This document shows, piece after piece, positions 40,958 through 49,417 of a DNA stretch of 64,000 nt. The notes below the pieces were generated by a model. It did not search any database. It saw nothing but the letters and a program-made list of their open reading frames with translations, and was not told where the DNA came from. Location of the stretch: assembly GCF_030177895.1 (NCBI RefSeq), contig NZ_CP123448.1:682001-746000 (forward strand). Direction: 5' to 3'. Within the stretch, counting starts at the first letter, position 1. Each line of letters starts with the position of its first letter. The position numbers and the translations under genes are program-made. Source of the DNA: Kingella negevensis. Its GTDB lineage: Bacteria; Pseudomonadota; Gammaproteobacteria; Burkholderiales; Neisseriaceae.

Positions 40958-42206
40958 AACTTTAATCAATCTACTGATTACGCGCCATATTGATTTAATG
41001 CGCTATGAAAAAACCGTTCGCGCCGATGTGTTTTCGCTGCTGGACGGTATGCAAAACGATATCAGCGCAAATATTCTGGTCGGCAGCCTAAACCGTGTTG
41101 AGCGCGTGATGACAGACGGTTTTGCGTTGATACAAAATGTGCTTGATGTGCTGCCTGTATTGGATAGCGAGACCATATGGCTGGCAGCAGCTTTGGGCGG
41201 TTTGGCGACCGCTTATGGGCTAAAAGACAAAATTAAGCCATTGACGAAAGATAAGCTAAAAGAGTTGGCGGATAAATTCACAATCGGCGGTTTAACGCTG
41301 CCTGAAACGTTGGCAAAGCAGCGCGATAACTTGATTTTGCGCCTAAACGCGTTGGTACGCAGCGCAAAGATTGACGATGTATTACCAAGCATGGACGACA
41401 TCGCAGACACATTCAAACGCGCCAAGCAAACCGCCCAAACCATGACAAAAACGTGGATTAACAGCGCGAAACATACCGCACATGAAGCCTTTGGTAAGAT
41501 TAACCCATTTGTGAAAGGCTATCGGCATTTGTCGGTTTTGGATAGCAGCACAACCGTATTGTGTACGCATCGCAACGGCTTGTTGTGGGACAAAAAGCAC
41601 AATCCGATTGGACACGCCGAAATCTTTAAAAGACCACCTTTGCACCCCAATTGTCGCAGTCAAATCGTGTATGTGTATGATTTGGACGAGCCGTTTAATG
41701 GGTTTACGGGTAGCGATTGGGTGCAATCACACAGCCTAAACGAATTGCAGGAGCAGTTCGGCAAGGGCATTGGGCAGATGCTGTTTGACGGAAAAATTCA
41801 ATTGCATGAAGCATTGGACGGTTTGAAACCGCTTACTTTGGAACAGTTGCAGGATAAATTAAGCATACCTGAGACAATTCGGGCGATTGAGCGTAAAAAC
41901 TGGTCTGATGAATTTAAAGAAAAAGCAAAATCAACTTATTATGATTTTAAACATGAAAACATTGAATTAGACAGTCATTTTATTGCAAGATTATTAGATA
42001 GAAATAGTAAACATCGTCCAATTATTACCAGTGATGATGTAAAACAATTTATTTTGAATAACCAAGCTAAATACATTCAGGAAGACGGTCGGTTAGTGTG
42101 GATTGATGATAAAATGAAGATGACTTTAATCCAGTCATCTGATGACGGTATGTTTGTTACCCTTATGAGAAAAAATAGCGTGAAATCAACATGGAAACAA
42201 ATCTAA
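40950..42206 (+). CDS. MuF-type minor head protein with C-terminal toxin domain
   Basis: 418 residues. Residues 1-~290 are an SPP1 gp7/Mu F-like head morphogenesis protein; its signature is DSSTTVLCTHRNGLLW...HPNCRSQIVYV (Cys-His-Pro-Asn-Cys). From ~305 a separate AT-richer domain follows (HFIARLLDRNSKHRP, VKQFILNNQAKYIQEDG, MTLIQSSDDGMFVTLM), shaped like small RNase or BECR-type toxin domains. The next gene overlaps it by 16 bp and looks like an immunity gene. Phage MuF polymorphic toxins are an established class; this toxin's activity is unknown. Confidence 0.82.
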   Translation: MNETLINLLITRHIDLMRYEKTVRADVFSLLDGMQNDISANILVGSLNRVERVMTDGFALIQNVLDVLPVLDSETIWLAAALGGLATAYGLKDKIKPLTKDKLKELADKFTIGGLTLPETLAKQRDNLILRLNALVRSAKIDDVLPSMDDIADTFKRAKQTAQTMTKTWINSAKHTAHEAFGKINPFVKGYRHLSVLDSSTTVLCTHRNGLLWDKKHNPIGHAEIFKRPPLHPNCRSQIVYVYDLDEPFNGFTGSDWVQSHSLNELQEQFGKGIGQMLFDGKIQLHEALDGLKPLTLEQLQDKLSIPETIRAIERKNWSDEFKEKAKSTYYDFKHENIELDSHFIARLLDRNSKHRPIITSDDVKQFILNNQAKYIQEDGRLVWIDDKMKMTLIQSSDDGMFVTLMRKNSVKSTWKQI

Positions 42207-42502
42207 TCCCTACATTTAAAAAAATTGCCAGCGCATTTATTCAAACGCAGGGCAAAGATGAAAGTATTGCCGAATTATTGCCGCAAGATTATCAAATAGA
42301 TTTTCAACAACGGCATGATGATTTAAATCACTTTCGCTGTGCGTTTGCTTGGACATTGGAAGATTTGGCTTTAATAGTTTTTGAACAAACTAATGCGCCA
42401 TTTTGGGAAAATGTGGCAGATACACTTTCTTGGGCGAACGATGATTACACAGAGCAACAATGGCAGGAATTATTTGATTATCTAAAATCAGTAATAGCGT
42501 AA
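42191..42502 (+). CDS. Probable immunity protein for MuF toxin
   Basis: 103 residues, acidic, with strands and helices (ELLPQDYQIDFQQRHDDLNH, FAWTLEDLALIVFEQT, ANDDYTEQQWQELFDYLKSV). Low GC like the preceding toxin domain. It overlaps the toxin stop and ends in two terminators (42514-42570). Assigned by genetic position and composition. Confidence 0.65.
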   Translation: METNLIPTFKKIASAFIQTQGKDESIAELLPQDYQIDFQQRHDDLNHFRCAFAWTLEDLALIVFEQTNAPFWENVADTLSWANDDYTEQQWQELFDYLKSVIA

Positions 42503-42591
42503 ATTTTAATTTTTCAGGCAGCTTGATTTTCAGGCTGCCTTTTTTCACGCCCGATTAAGTCGGGCTTTTTTCGTTTCTAGGAGACAACAAC

Positions 42592-43347
42592 ATGAAATAT
42601 CGTAACCAATTCTTAAAATATGGTTTTCATCAACAAGCTGGCGCAGACGGCGCAGACACAGGTTCAGGCGGTCAAGGACAAGCCGAACCTAAAACATTCA
42701 CGCAAGCAGAAGTAGACAAATTGCTTGCCGAACAAGTGGCAGGCTTAAAAAACAAAAACAGCGAATTGATTGGCAGCCTGAAAGATGTCAAAACCCAGTT
42801 GGCGCAATTTGACGGCATCAATCCCGATTCAGTTCGCCAAATTCTAAAACAATTTGCCGATGACGAAGAAGCCAAGCTCATTGCAAGCGGCAAAATTGAC
42901 GAAGTGTTGAACAAGCGCACCGAACGCATGAAAGCAGACCACGACAAAACCACAGCCAAATTGCAAGGCGATTTGGACACGGCATTGGCACGTTCGGCGA
43001 AGTTTGCGGAGCGTGCTTTGAGTGGCGCGGTGCGTGAAGTGGGCGCGGCGTTGAATGTTCATGCTACGGCGTTTGAAGATGCGCTGTTGCGTGCCAAATC
43101 ACAATTTGAAATTGATGACGAGGGCAACGCGATTGCAAAAGACGGCGTTTATGGCAAGGACGGTAAACCGCTTACATTGCAAGAATGGTTCGAAAGCATG
43201 AAAGAAACCGCGCCGCATTGGTTTCCTGTGGCAAGCGGTGGCGGTTCTTCGGCGAGTGGTTCGAGCGGTTCGGGTATGCCCAAATCGTTGGCAGATTGCA
43301 AAACCGATGAAGAACGTATCGCCTATATACGCAGTAAAACTCAATAA
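42592..43347 (+). CDS. Putative scaffolding protein
   Basis: 251 residues, helical, highly charged with coiled-coil stretches (LLAEQVAGLKNKNSELIGSL, ERMKADHDKTTAKLQGDLDT) and a Gly/Ser-rich linker before the C-terminus. It lies directly before the major capsid gene, the usual place for a scaffold. The family cannot be named securely. Confidence 0.7.
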   Translation: MKYRNQFLKYGFHQQAGADGADTGSGGQGQAEPKTFTQAEVDKLLAEQVAGLKNKNSELIGSLKDVKTQLAQFDGINPDSVRQILKQFADDEEAKLIASGKIDEVLNKRTERMKADHDKTTAKLQGDLDTALARSAKFAERALSGAVREVGAALNVHATAFEDALLRAKSQFEIDDEGNAIAKDGVYGKDGKPLTLQEWFESMKETAPHWFPVASGGGSSASGSSGSGMPKSLADCKTDEERIAYIRSKTQ

Positions 43348-43405
43348 TCCGTTGCAGGCTGCCTGAAAACGGATTTTTTTATTTTTAATTTAAGGAAAAA
43401 ATAAC

Positions 43406-44350
43406 ATGACTTTTGATTTGCAGGTATTTAACCAACAAACTTATACAACCATGACAGAAGTCGCCGACCAAGATGTTGCCAAATTCAATGAAGCATCCAA
43501 TGGCACAATTGCCTTATTTAACAAGCCATTTGCAGGCGATTTTGACATTTCGACAGCGTTTCACAATGTAGCAGGCTTGGTTCGCCGTCGCAATGCATAT
43601 GGTTCAGGCACAGTAGAATCGGTGCGCTTGAAAGAATTGTTGAATATTGCGGTGAAAGTGGCGGCTGGTACTGCGCCGACTGAATGGGAAGCGCAACAAT
43701 ACAACTGGACATTGCGTAATCCTGAATTAGCCGCCATTCAACTGGGTACGCAACTGGCAAAAGGTCGCATGGCAGATATGTTGAACACAGGCATTTCTGC
43801 TGCTGTGGCGGCGATTTCGGGCAATGCGGCAATGGTGCAAGATGGCGCAAGTGCCGCCCCTACGTTTAATGTATTGAATCAAGGCGCGGCAAAAATGGGC
43901 GACCGTTCAGGCAGCCTGAAAGCATGGGTGTTGCATTCTTCAACCATGCACGCTTTATTCAGCAATGCGTTGAGCAACGTGGAGCGTTTGTTCACTTATG
44001 ACGGTGTGAATGTCGTTCGCGACCCATTCGGGCGTGTGTTTGTGATTACAGACTCTCCTGCTCTGTTCAACTCAAACGTGTATCACACATTGGGCTTGGT
44101 GGAAAACGCGATTTTGGTAAACGATAATAATGATTTCAACGCAGTGATGGTCAATGAAACTGGTAACGAAAATATTAAAACGGTTTATCAGGCTGAATGG
44201 ACGTTTGGCGTGGCGGTTAAAGGCTATTCATGGGACGAAAGCAAAGGCGGCAAATCGCCAAACGATACCGCCATTGCTACGCCGACAAGTTGGAAAAAAG
44301 CGGCAACGAGCAATAAAGACACAGCAGGCGTGTTGATTAAAACAGCGTGA
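43406..44350 (+). CDS. Major capsid protein
   Basis: 314 residues. Arrangement typical of HK97-like capsids: an N-terminal region, AGLVRRRNAYGSGTVESVRL, LGTQLAKGRMADMLNTGI, a central KAWVLHSSTMHALFSNAL and DPFGRVFVITDSP (A domain), and strands at the end. A strong ribosome site (AAGGAAAAAATAAC) and its position after the scaffold support the call. Confidence 0.82.
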   Translation: MTFDLQVFNQQTYTTMTEVADQDVAKFNEASNGTIALFNKPFAGDFDISTAFHNVAGLVRRRNAYGSGTVESVRLKELLNIAVKVAAGTAPTEWEAQQYNWTLRNPELAAIQLGTQLAKGRMADMLNTGISAAVAAISGNAAMVQDGASAAPTFNVLNQGAAKMGDRSGSLKAWVLHSSTMHALFSNALSNVERLFTYDGVNVVRDPFGRVFVITDSPALFNSNVYHTLGLVENAILVNDNNDFNAVMVNETGNENIKTVYQAEWTFGVAVKGYSWDESKGGKSPNDTAIATPTSWKKAATSNKDTAGVLIKTA

Positions 44351-44409
44351 TATTGCTTTTTAGGCAGTTTGAATTTTTCAGGCTGCCTATTTTTTTGAAA
44401 GGTGTAAAC

Positions 44410-44712
44410 ATGAAAATTTTGTATTTCACAACGGATTTTTCGGCTGAAAATGTAGCGTTTGCTGAAAAGCATGGTTTGATTATGCGCAACGCTTCGGCGG
44501 TGGAAACAGCGGCTAATATTGAGTCGTGTGATTTTGTTTTGGGTCATGTGCCAAAATCGTATCAAAATTTGCCTGTGTATGTGATAGATGAAAAGCAGTC
44601 GGTGTCGGTTGATGAGCATCATGCGGTTTTAGCTGAAAACGAGCAGCTCAAAGCGCGTATCGCAGAACTGGAAAACAAAAAACAGTCAAAATCCAAAGAC
44701 AAAACAGAGTAG
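44410..44712 (+). CDS. Small protein after capsid
   Basis: 100 residues from ATG 44410 (GAAAGG upstream). Strand-rich start MKILYFTTDFSAENVAFAEK and a C-terminal coiled coil (HHAVLAENEQLKARIAELEN) ending in Lys-rich residues. Position suggests a head accessory or connector role. Family unknown. Confidence 0.65.
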   Translation: MKILYFTTDFSAENVAFAEKHGLIMRNASAVETAANIESCDFVLGHVPKSYQNLPVYVIDEKQSVSVDEHHAVLAENEQLKARIAELENKKQSKSKDKTE

Positions 44713-44736
44713 TTTGCAGGCTGCCTAAAAAAATTG

Positions 44737-44772
44737 AAACCTCTGAAAGATTAGCGGTCTTTCAGAGGTTTT
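44737..44772 (+). terminator. Strong hairpin terminator
   Basis: AAACCTCTGAAAGA pairs perfectly with TCTTTCAGAGGTTT over 14 bp with a seven-base loop, followed by TTGT. It lies inside the late operon. Confidence 0.7.
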
Positions 44773-44809
44773 GTTATGAATAAATGATGATGAAATGTGA
44801 TAAATCAAC

Positions 44810-44974
44810 ATGAAAGATTATATAGAAATTCTCTTAAAAGGTGTAGAAAAAATGGAAAAATTATCCAGTAAACGCGTATTGTTGCTGTGGTTTGTCGTGA
44901 TTAGCTGCATTTTTGCGTGGCAATGTGCACCTATTTTGAACGCTATTAGCCAATTACTTTTGGCAGTGAAATAA
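44810..44974 (+). CDS. Small single-span membrane protein
   Basis: 54 residues: charged helix (MKDYIEILLKGVEKMEKLSS) followed by one hydrophobic segment (RVLLLWFVVISCIFAW...). No family recognised. The gene lies between a terminator and the head-tail genes and could be a late-inserted moron. Confidence 0.5.
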   Translation: MKDYIEILLKGVEKMEKLSSKRVLLLWFVVISCIFAWQCAPILNAISQLLLAVK

Positions 44975-45007
44975 TGTTTTCAGGCTGCCTGAAAGAAAGG
45001 AAATGCA

Positions 45008-45448
45008 ATGTTGAGTTATGCAACACTGGATTATGCCAACGAATACCACGACGCACGCCAAACATCATCGCGCTGGGACGACTTTGCGCCTGAACAAAAA
45101 CAGCAACGCTTGGTATCCGCAAGCGATTTAATCGACCGCATTTTTCGTTATGCAGGCAAACCTGAAAGCGACACACAAATTCGCGCCTTTCCGCGTATTT
45201 TGCACGAAAAGCAGCCTGCACTTTTGCCCGAAGCGGTTAAACAGGCGTGTTGTGAGTTAGCTTTGTTGGACGATATTTCAGGCAGCTTGCCCAGTGCGGC
45301 AAAAGTGAAAAATGTGGGCGGTGTGATGTTGTCTAGCGGTGAATGTGCGAGCGATGATAAGCAATGGTCTTTGGCTATGGTGGGCGCGGTGCGTTTATTG
45401 CAGCCGTTTGTGTCGAGTGAACGCATGGTGCGATTGGAACGCGGTTGA
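45008..45448 (+). CDS. Head-tail connector / DnaT-like phage protein
   Basis: 146 residues, helical: MLSYATLDYANEYHDARQTS, RLVSASDLIDRIFRYAG, ALLPEAVKQACCELALL. This pattern is that of the phage DnaT-like or gp6-like adaptor proteins that follow the capsid gene. Start supported by GAAAGGAAA upstream. It overlaps the next gene. Confidence 0.7.
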   Translation: MLSYATLDYANEYHDARQTSSRWDDFAPEQKQQRLVSASDLIDRIFRYAGKPESDTQIRAFPRILHEKQPALLPEAVKQACCELALLDDISGSLPSAAKVKNVGGVMLSSGECASDDKQWSLAMVGAVRLLQPFVSSERMVRLERG

Positions 45449-45855
45449 TGAATGTTGAAATGGAATGGGAAACGTCGCCGCAATGGGGGCGTTTGTTGCA
45501 GCTTGATTTGTCCGAGCCAATGCGTGAAGTCGGGCGTAAATTAGAAACTTCGGTTATTCAAAACTATAACCAACAACGCAGCCCTAGCGGCGTGCCTTGG
45601 ATTCAGTCGCAACGTGCGAAAAAAGATGGTGGCAAAACGCTGATTGACACGGGGCGTATGTTGGCAAGTTTGACGATGGTTTCGGGGAGTGATTTTGTGG
45701 AAGTGGGTTATCCGCAAGGCGATATTCCGCGTTGGCTGCATTTTGGCGGTCCGAAAAATAATCTGCCTGCGCGTGAACATTTGGGCTTGCGCGATGATGA
45801 CGAAAGTATGATTTATCAAGCTTTGGCGGATTATTTTGAGCGGTTGTTGAGTTGA
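45448..45855 (+). CDS. Phage virion morphogenesis / tail completion protein
   Basis: 135 residues from ATG 45448. Matches the Mu gpG-like/tail-completion family: MREVGRKLETSVIQNYNQQR, SPSGVPWIQSQRAKK, TLIDTGRMLASLTM, PRWLHFGG and NLPAREHLGL. It completes tail or head-tail joining. Confidence 0.88.
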   Translation: MNVEMEWETSPQWGRLLQLDLSEPMREVGRKLETSVIQNYNQQRSPSGVPWIQSQRAKKDGGKTLIDTGRMLASLTMVSGSDFVEVGYPQGDIPRWLHFGGPKNNLPAREHLGLRDDDESMIYQALADYFERLLS

Positions 45856-45881
45856 TTTTCAGGCAGCCTGAAAGGTTTGAA

Positions 45882-46319
45882 ATGTTACAAAATTATTTTG
45901 GAATTGGCACGGCAATTGAAACGCGGTTGCGTGAGCAGTTTGGCGATGAAGTGGAGCTTATTTGTAGCCCGTTTACGGTAAACAACCCAAACGATTTAAA
46001 GAAATACACGGTTTCGCTGCATTTGTCGCCGTTACCGTCTGTGTTTGGCAATTATTCGGGCAATGGGGCAAAACAGGCGGAAACGCAGCGTTGGCAGGTG
46101 TCGTTGTGCTATAAGTCGCCTAGCACGGTGGAAGAAGAACAGGTTATGCGTGATACGGTGGGCGATTTGTTGTTACGTGTGCGCCGTTGTTTGCAGGGGT
46201 TTGCGTTATTTGATGTGGGCGGTAAGTCGCTGCGTGTGGTGGCGAACCAGTTTTATATGACGGACGATTGCCGTTTTCGGATTTTTTCGTTTACGGTGGA
46301 AACGGAATGTGTGATTTAG
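45882..46319 (+). CDS. Head-tail joining / tail terminator-like protein
   Basis: 145 residues from ATG 45882; the ribosome site GAAAGG is the end of a DUS. Gp37/tail terminator-like fold suspected: FGIGTAIETRLREQFGDEVE, QRWQVSLCYKSPS, LLRVRRCLQGFALFDVGG. Position between morphogenesis protein and tail tube agrees. Family is by inference. Confidence 0.65.
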   Translation: MLQNYFGIGTAIETRLREQFGDEVELICSPFTVNNPNDLKKYTVSLHLSPLPSVFGNYSGNGAKQAETQRWQVSLCYKSPSTVEEEQVMRDTVGDLLLRVRRCLQGFALFDVGGKSLRVVANQFYMTDDCRFRIFSFTVETECVI

Positions 46320-46393
46320 TGGGGGTCTGATTTTTTCAGGCTGCCTTTTTTTGATGCTCGCATTTGGTGGGCTTTTTTATGGAGATTGAAAAC

Positions 46394-47134
46394 ATGGCTC
46401 AATTGGTTAAACAGTATTACAGTGGTCAGGGCATGGTTTACGCTGCGCCTTTTGTGGGCGGTACGGTGCAAACGCATAAGGCGCGTTGGATTGGTAACGT
46501 GCCGAATTTGGAATTGGCGGTTGAAGTGGAGGAGTTGTCGCACAAGGAATCGCATAGCGGTTCGCGTTTAAAGGATTTTACGTTGCGTAAGGAATTGGCG
46601 GCGAAATTCAAGCTGACAATGGAGGATTTTTCTACGGATAACTTGGCGATGGCGTTTGCGGCAAGTGTGGCGGTTGTGCCGAAAGGTAAGGTAACCGATG
46701 AAACTTCGCCTACCGATTTGGCTGTGGGCGATAACTGGCTGTTGTCTAAACAAAAAATTGCTAAATTAGTGATTAAAGACAGTACGAGTAGTCCGGTTAC
46801 TTTGCAAGTTGGTATGCATTACAGCGTTGATGAAACCTTTGGTCGCGTGGAAATTTTTGACGTGAGCGGTTTGAAATTGCCGTTGTTGGCGACGTTTGAG
46901 CATGAAGCGGCTGACGTGTTGGATTTGTTGGTGGCGAAAACGGACAACTATTATTTGCGCTTTGAGGGTTTGAATACGGCTGACGGTAATCGCCCTGTTT
47001 TGGTAGAAATTTTCAAAGCTTCTGTTCCGCCTGCAAAAATGCTGTCGTTGATTAACGATGAATTGGCTTCGTTTGAATTGGAAGGCGATGTGTTGTTGTA
47101 CAAAGGTGCAACAGTTCGCGTAACGAAATTGTGA
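46394..47134 (+). CDS. Putative major tail tube protein
   Basis: 246 residues from ATG 46394 (GGAG upstream). Beta-rich: QLVKQYYSGQGMVYAAPFVG, LELAVEVEELSHKESHSG, LRFEGLNTADGNRPVLVEIF. Order in the operon and the repeating strand pattern fit a siphovirus tail tube protein. Confidence 0.75.
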   Translation: MAQLVKQYYSGQGMVYAAPFVGGTVQTHKARWIGNVPNLELAVEVEELSHKESHSGSRLKDFTLRKELAAKFKLTMEDFSTDNLAMAFAASVAVVPKGKVTDETSPTDLAVGDNWLLSKQKIAKLVIKDSTSSPVTLQVGMHYSVDETFGRVEIFDVSGLKLPLLATFEHEAADVLDLLVAKTDNYYLRFEGLNTADGNRPVLVEIFKASVPPAKMLSLINDELASFELEGDVLLYKGATVRVTKL

Positions 47135-47180
47135 TTTCAGGCAGCCTGAAAAATGGCTGCCTTTTTTGATTGGTTAAACC

Positions 47181-47576
47181 ATGAAACTGACACACCCAAA
47201 CAGCGAAAGTATCGAATTATCGCATGACTTGCTATGGAAAGATGAATTTGAATGGTCGGATTTGGCACAAACTGAGCCTGTTCGCACGCTTTCGGGCGCA
47301 TATATCGTGCAGCAAGGGATTAAGAAAAAAGGTCGCCCGATTACGCTTGAACCGCCTGACGACAGTATGGCTTGGCACACGCGTCAAGTTGCTGAAAAAC
47401 TGCAAGCATGGGCGATGCAGCCTGAAACCCAGTTCACGCTTGAAATGGCGCAAGGGACGTTTACGGTTATTTTTGATAACGCGCAAACGGCGGTTTCTGC
47501 CAGCCCTGTTTTGGGATATGGCAGTATCAAACCGAGCGATTATTTTCGTGTTTCTTTGAAATTTTTAACTGCTTGA
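47181..47576 (+). CDS. Tail-associated protein, unknown
   Basis: 131 residues, strands and turns (ESIELSHDLLWKDEFEWSDL, GAYIVQQGIKKKGRPITLEP, MAQGTFTVIFDNAQTAV). It follows the tail tube gene. No diagnostic family. Confidence 0.65.
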   Translation: MKLTHPNSESIELSHDLLWKDEFEWSDLAQTEPVRTLSGAYIVQQGIKKKGRPITLEPPDDSMAWHTRQVAEKLQAWAMQPETQFTLEMAQGTFTVIFDNAQTAVSASPVLGYGSIKPSDYFRVSLKFLTA

Positions 47577-47602
47577 TTTTCAGGCAGCCTGAAAGCAATT
47601 CT

Positions 47603-49405
47603 ATGACCCTCCAACACACCCAACTCACTCAACAAGACCTACGCATCTACAAATCCCAACGCAACACCGACACCGACGACGGCGGCGGCGCGATGACTTC
47701 CACGCCGCTCACAGGCAAAGACAACGAACTATTCAACCCCATTTCCGACGTGGACAGAACCATGGGCGCATTTGATGCACGCCTTACCTACGCAGCCGTT
47801 TTGCGCGGCGACGACAGCGCATTACTCGGCGCAAACGTCATCGTCTCCCAGCCGCCTGAGCAAGACAACGTGTCCGTGCTGATGTTGCCAGCCGATTACG
47901 ACGGACAAGAACGTCTAGACATGATGCGCCGCGCCGAAGCCTACAGCGTTTATAACACCGAAACACGCATGGTGTTATTCGGCAAACACACCAAAGGCGC
48001 AAAGCAAATTCAAGTCTACCAAGACGCTGAGAACAAAAACATCCCCAAAGTCGGCGAGCGTTTCGCGCTGGTTTATACCGAAGACGACACTGAAAAAGCG
48101 GAATATTTCCGCGTCGGCAGCGTGTCTAGCCAAGTGGAAACGTTTGAAGTAGAAGACGGCTCAAAGTTCGACAAACGCGTCATCATAATGGGCATTCAGG
48201 CTGCATTAAATCGCGATTTTAACGGCGTGAACTATCCTGTGCGCGGTTATGCCAATGCACCGATTAAGGTGTATCAAACGCAAATTGCGGATTCGGCGAA
48301 GTATTACGGCATTCGTGCTTTAGCTGCGCCCTTGCAACAAGGTTCAGCCAGCGCAAAAGTGGACAGCATTTTTGAACAACTCGTTCCCACGTCTACCGAT
48401 GAAAAAACGCTAGTCGATAGCTTTAGCGGCGGTGTGCCTGTTTGGTTGCCCATTGCGCCACGCCGTGTAGTGGCGCGCATCAATCAATGGGTTTCAGGCA
48501 GCGTGTATTTGGAATGCAGCGTATTACCAGGCAGCGTGGAACTAGGCGACTGGACGGACACCGCGCAAGGCAGCCTGAAAAAACACAACACGGTTTTAAG
48601 CGTGGATTATGCCAATGGTGTGATTAGCGGCTTAAACGGCGTATGGATTGGCGAAATCAACGCCGTACCAGCCGCTTCATACCGAAATTATGGCTACAGC
48701 AGCAAAATCCGTGTAGATGCGACCACCATCGGCACAGACTTTACGGCATTGCTGCGACCACTCCCAGCATTGGGCAGCGTCGGCGTATCATATCGCGCAC
48801 AAGGGGCGTGGTATGACTTAAGCGATAGCGCAGACGGCGTGTTGCGCGATGAATTGGGGCAATCGCGCGGCACGATTAACGCGCGAACAGGCAGCGTAGC
48901 CATTTCCTTGCCGACCGTACCAGAAGTGAATAGCAATATTGAGATTTCATGGTCGCCTGTGGATTTTTACAAGACGTTTGACGGCGGCGATTTGGGCGCG
49001 GCGAGCAGTCCGAAACAAGCCGATGCGATGACGCAACTGCCCGATGCGCCTAAACAAAACCTGAAACCGAGCACCATTCGTTTAACGTGGAACGATGGCG
49101 CAGAGCGTGTCGCAACGGATAGCGACGGCAAGTTGGTGGGTTCGTGCCAAGGAACGGTGAATTATGCAGGCGGTACGCTTTCGCCCGTGAATTTGAACGC
49201 CGCTTCGGTTCGACTCACGGCGCAGCAGTATTCAGGGATTGCCGAGCGCAAAGAAGTGGCAACATCGCAAGACGACAACGGCATCACGCTACTCGTGGGC
49301 GCGCCGATTCAGAAAGGCACGTTGTCGTTACAAATGGAGCTGGGCAGAAGCAGCAGCCTGTCAAAAGATGTGATTTATGACAAACCGAAGCTGCCATTCA
49401 TTTAA
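47603..49405 (+). CDS. Large tail/virion structural protein, unknown family
   Basis: 600 residues from ATG 47603, after a DUS. Beta-rich, many short strand-turn units; RTMGAFDARLTYAAVLRGDD near the start, PIAPRRVVARINQWVSGS mid-protein. Together with the next 568-residue gene it occupies the tail-shaft/baseplate region. Not assignable to a named family. Confidence 0.65.
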   Translation: MTLQHTQLTQQDLRIYKSQRNTDTDDGGGAMTSTPLTGKDNELFNPISDVDRTMGAFDARLTYAAVLRGDDSALLGANVIVSQPPEQDNVSVLMLPADYDGQERLDMMRRAEAYSVYNTETRMVLFGKHTKGAKQIQVYQDAENKNIPKVGERFALVYTEDDTEKAEYFRVGSVSSQVETFEVEDGSKFDKRVIIMGIQAALNRDFNGVNYPVRGYANAPIKVYQTQIADSAKYYGIRALAAPLQQGSASAKVDSIFEQLVPTSTDEKTLVDSFSGGVPVWLPIAPRRVVARINQWVSGSVYLECSVLPGSVELGDWTDTAQGSLKKHNTVLSVDYANGVISGLNGVWIGEINAVPAASYRNYGYSSKIRVDATTIGTDFTALLRPLPALGSVGVSYRAQGAWYDLSDSADGVLRDELGQSRGTINARTGSVAISLPTVPEVNSNIEISWSPVDFYKTFDGGDLGAASSPKQADAMTQLPDAPKQNLKPSTIRLTWNDGAERVATDSDGKLVGSCQGTVNYAGGTLSPVNLNAASVRLTAQQYSGIAERKEVATSQDDNGITLLVGAPIQKGTLSLQMELGRSSSLSKDVIYDKPKLPFI

Positions 49406-49417
49406 GGAGAAAACCGC

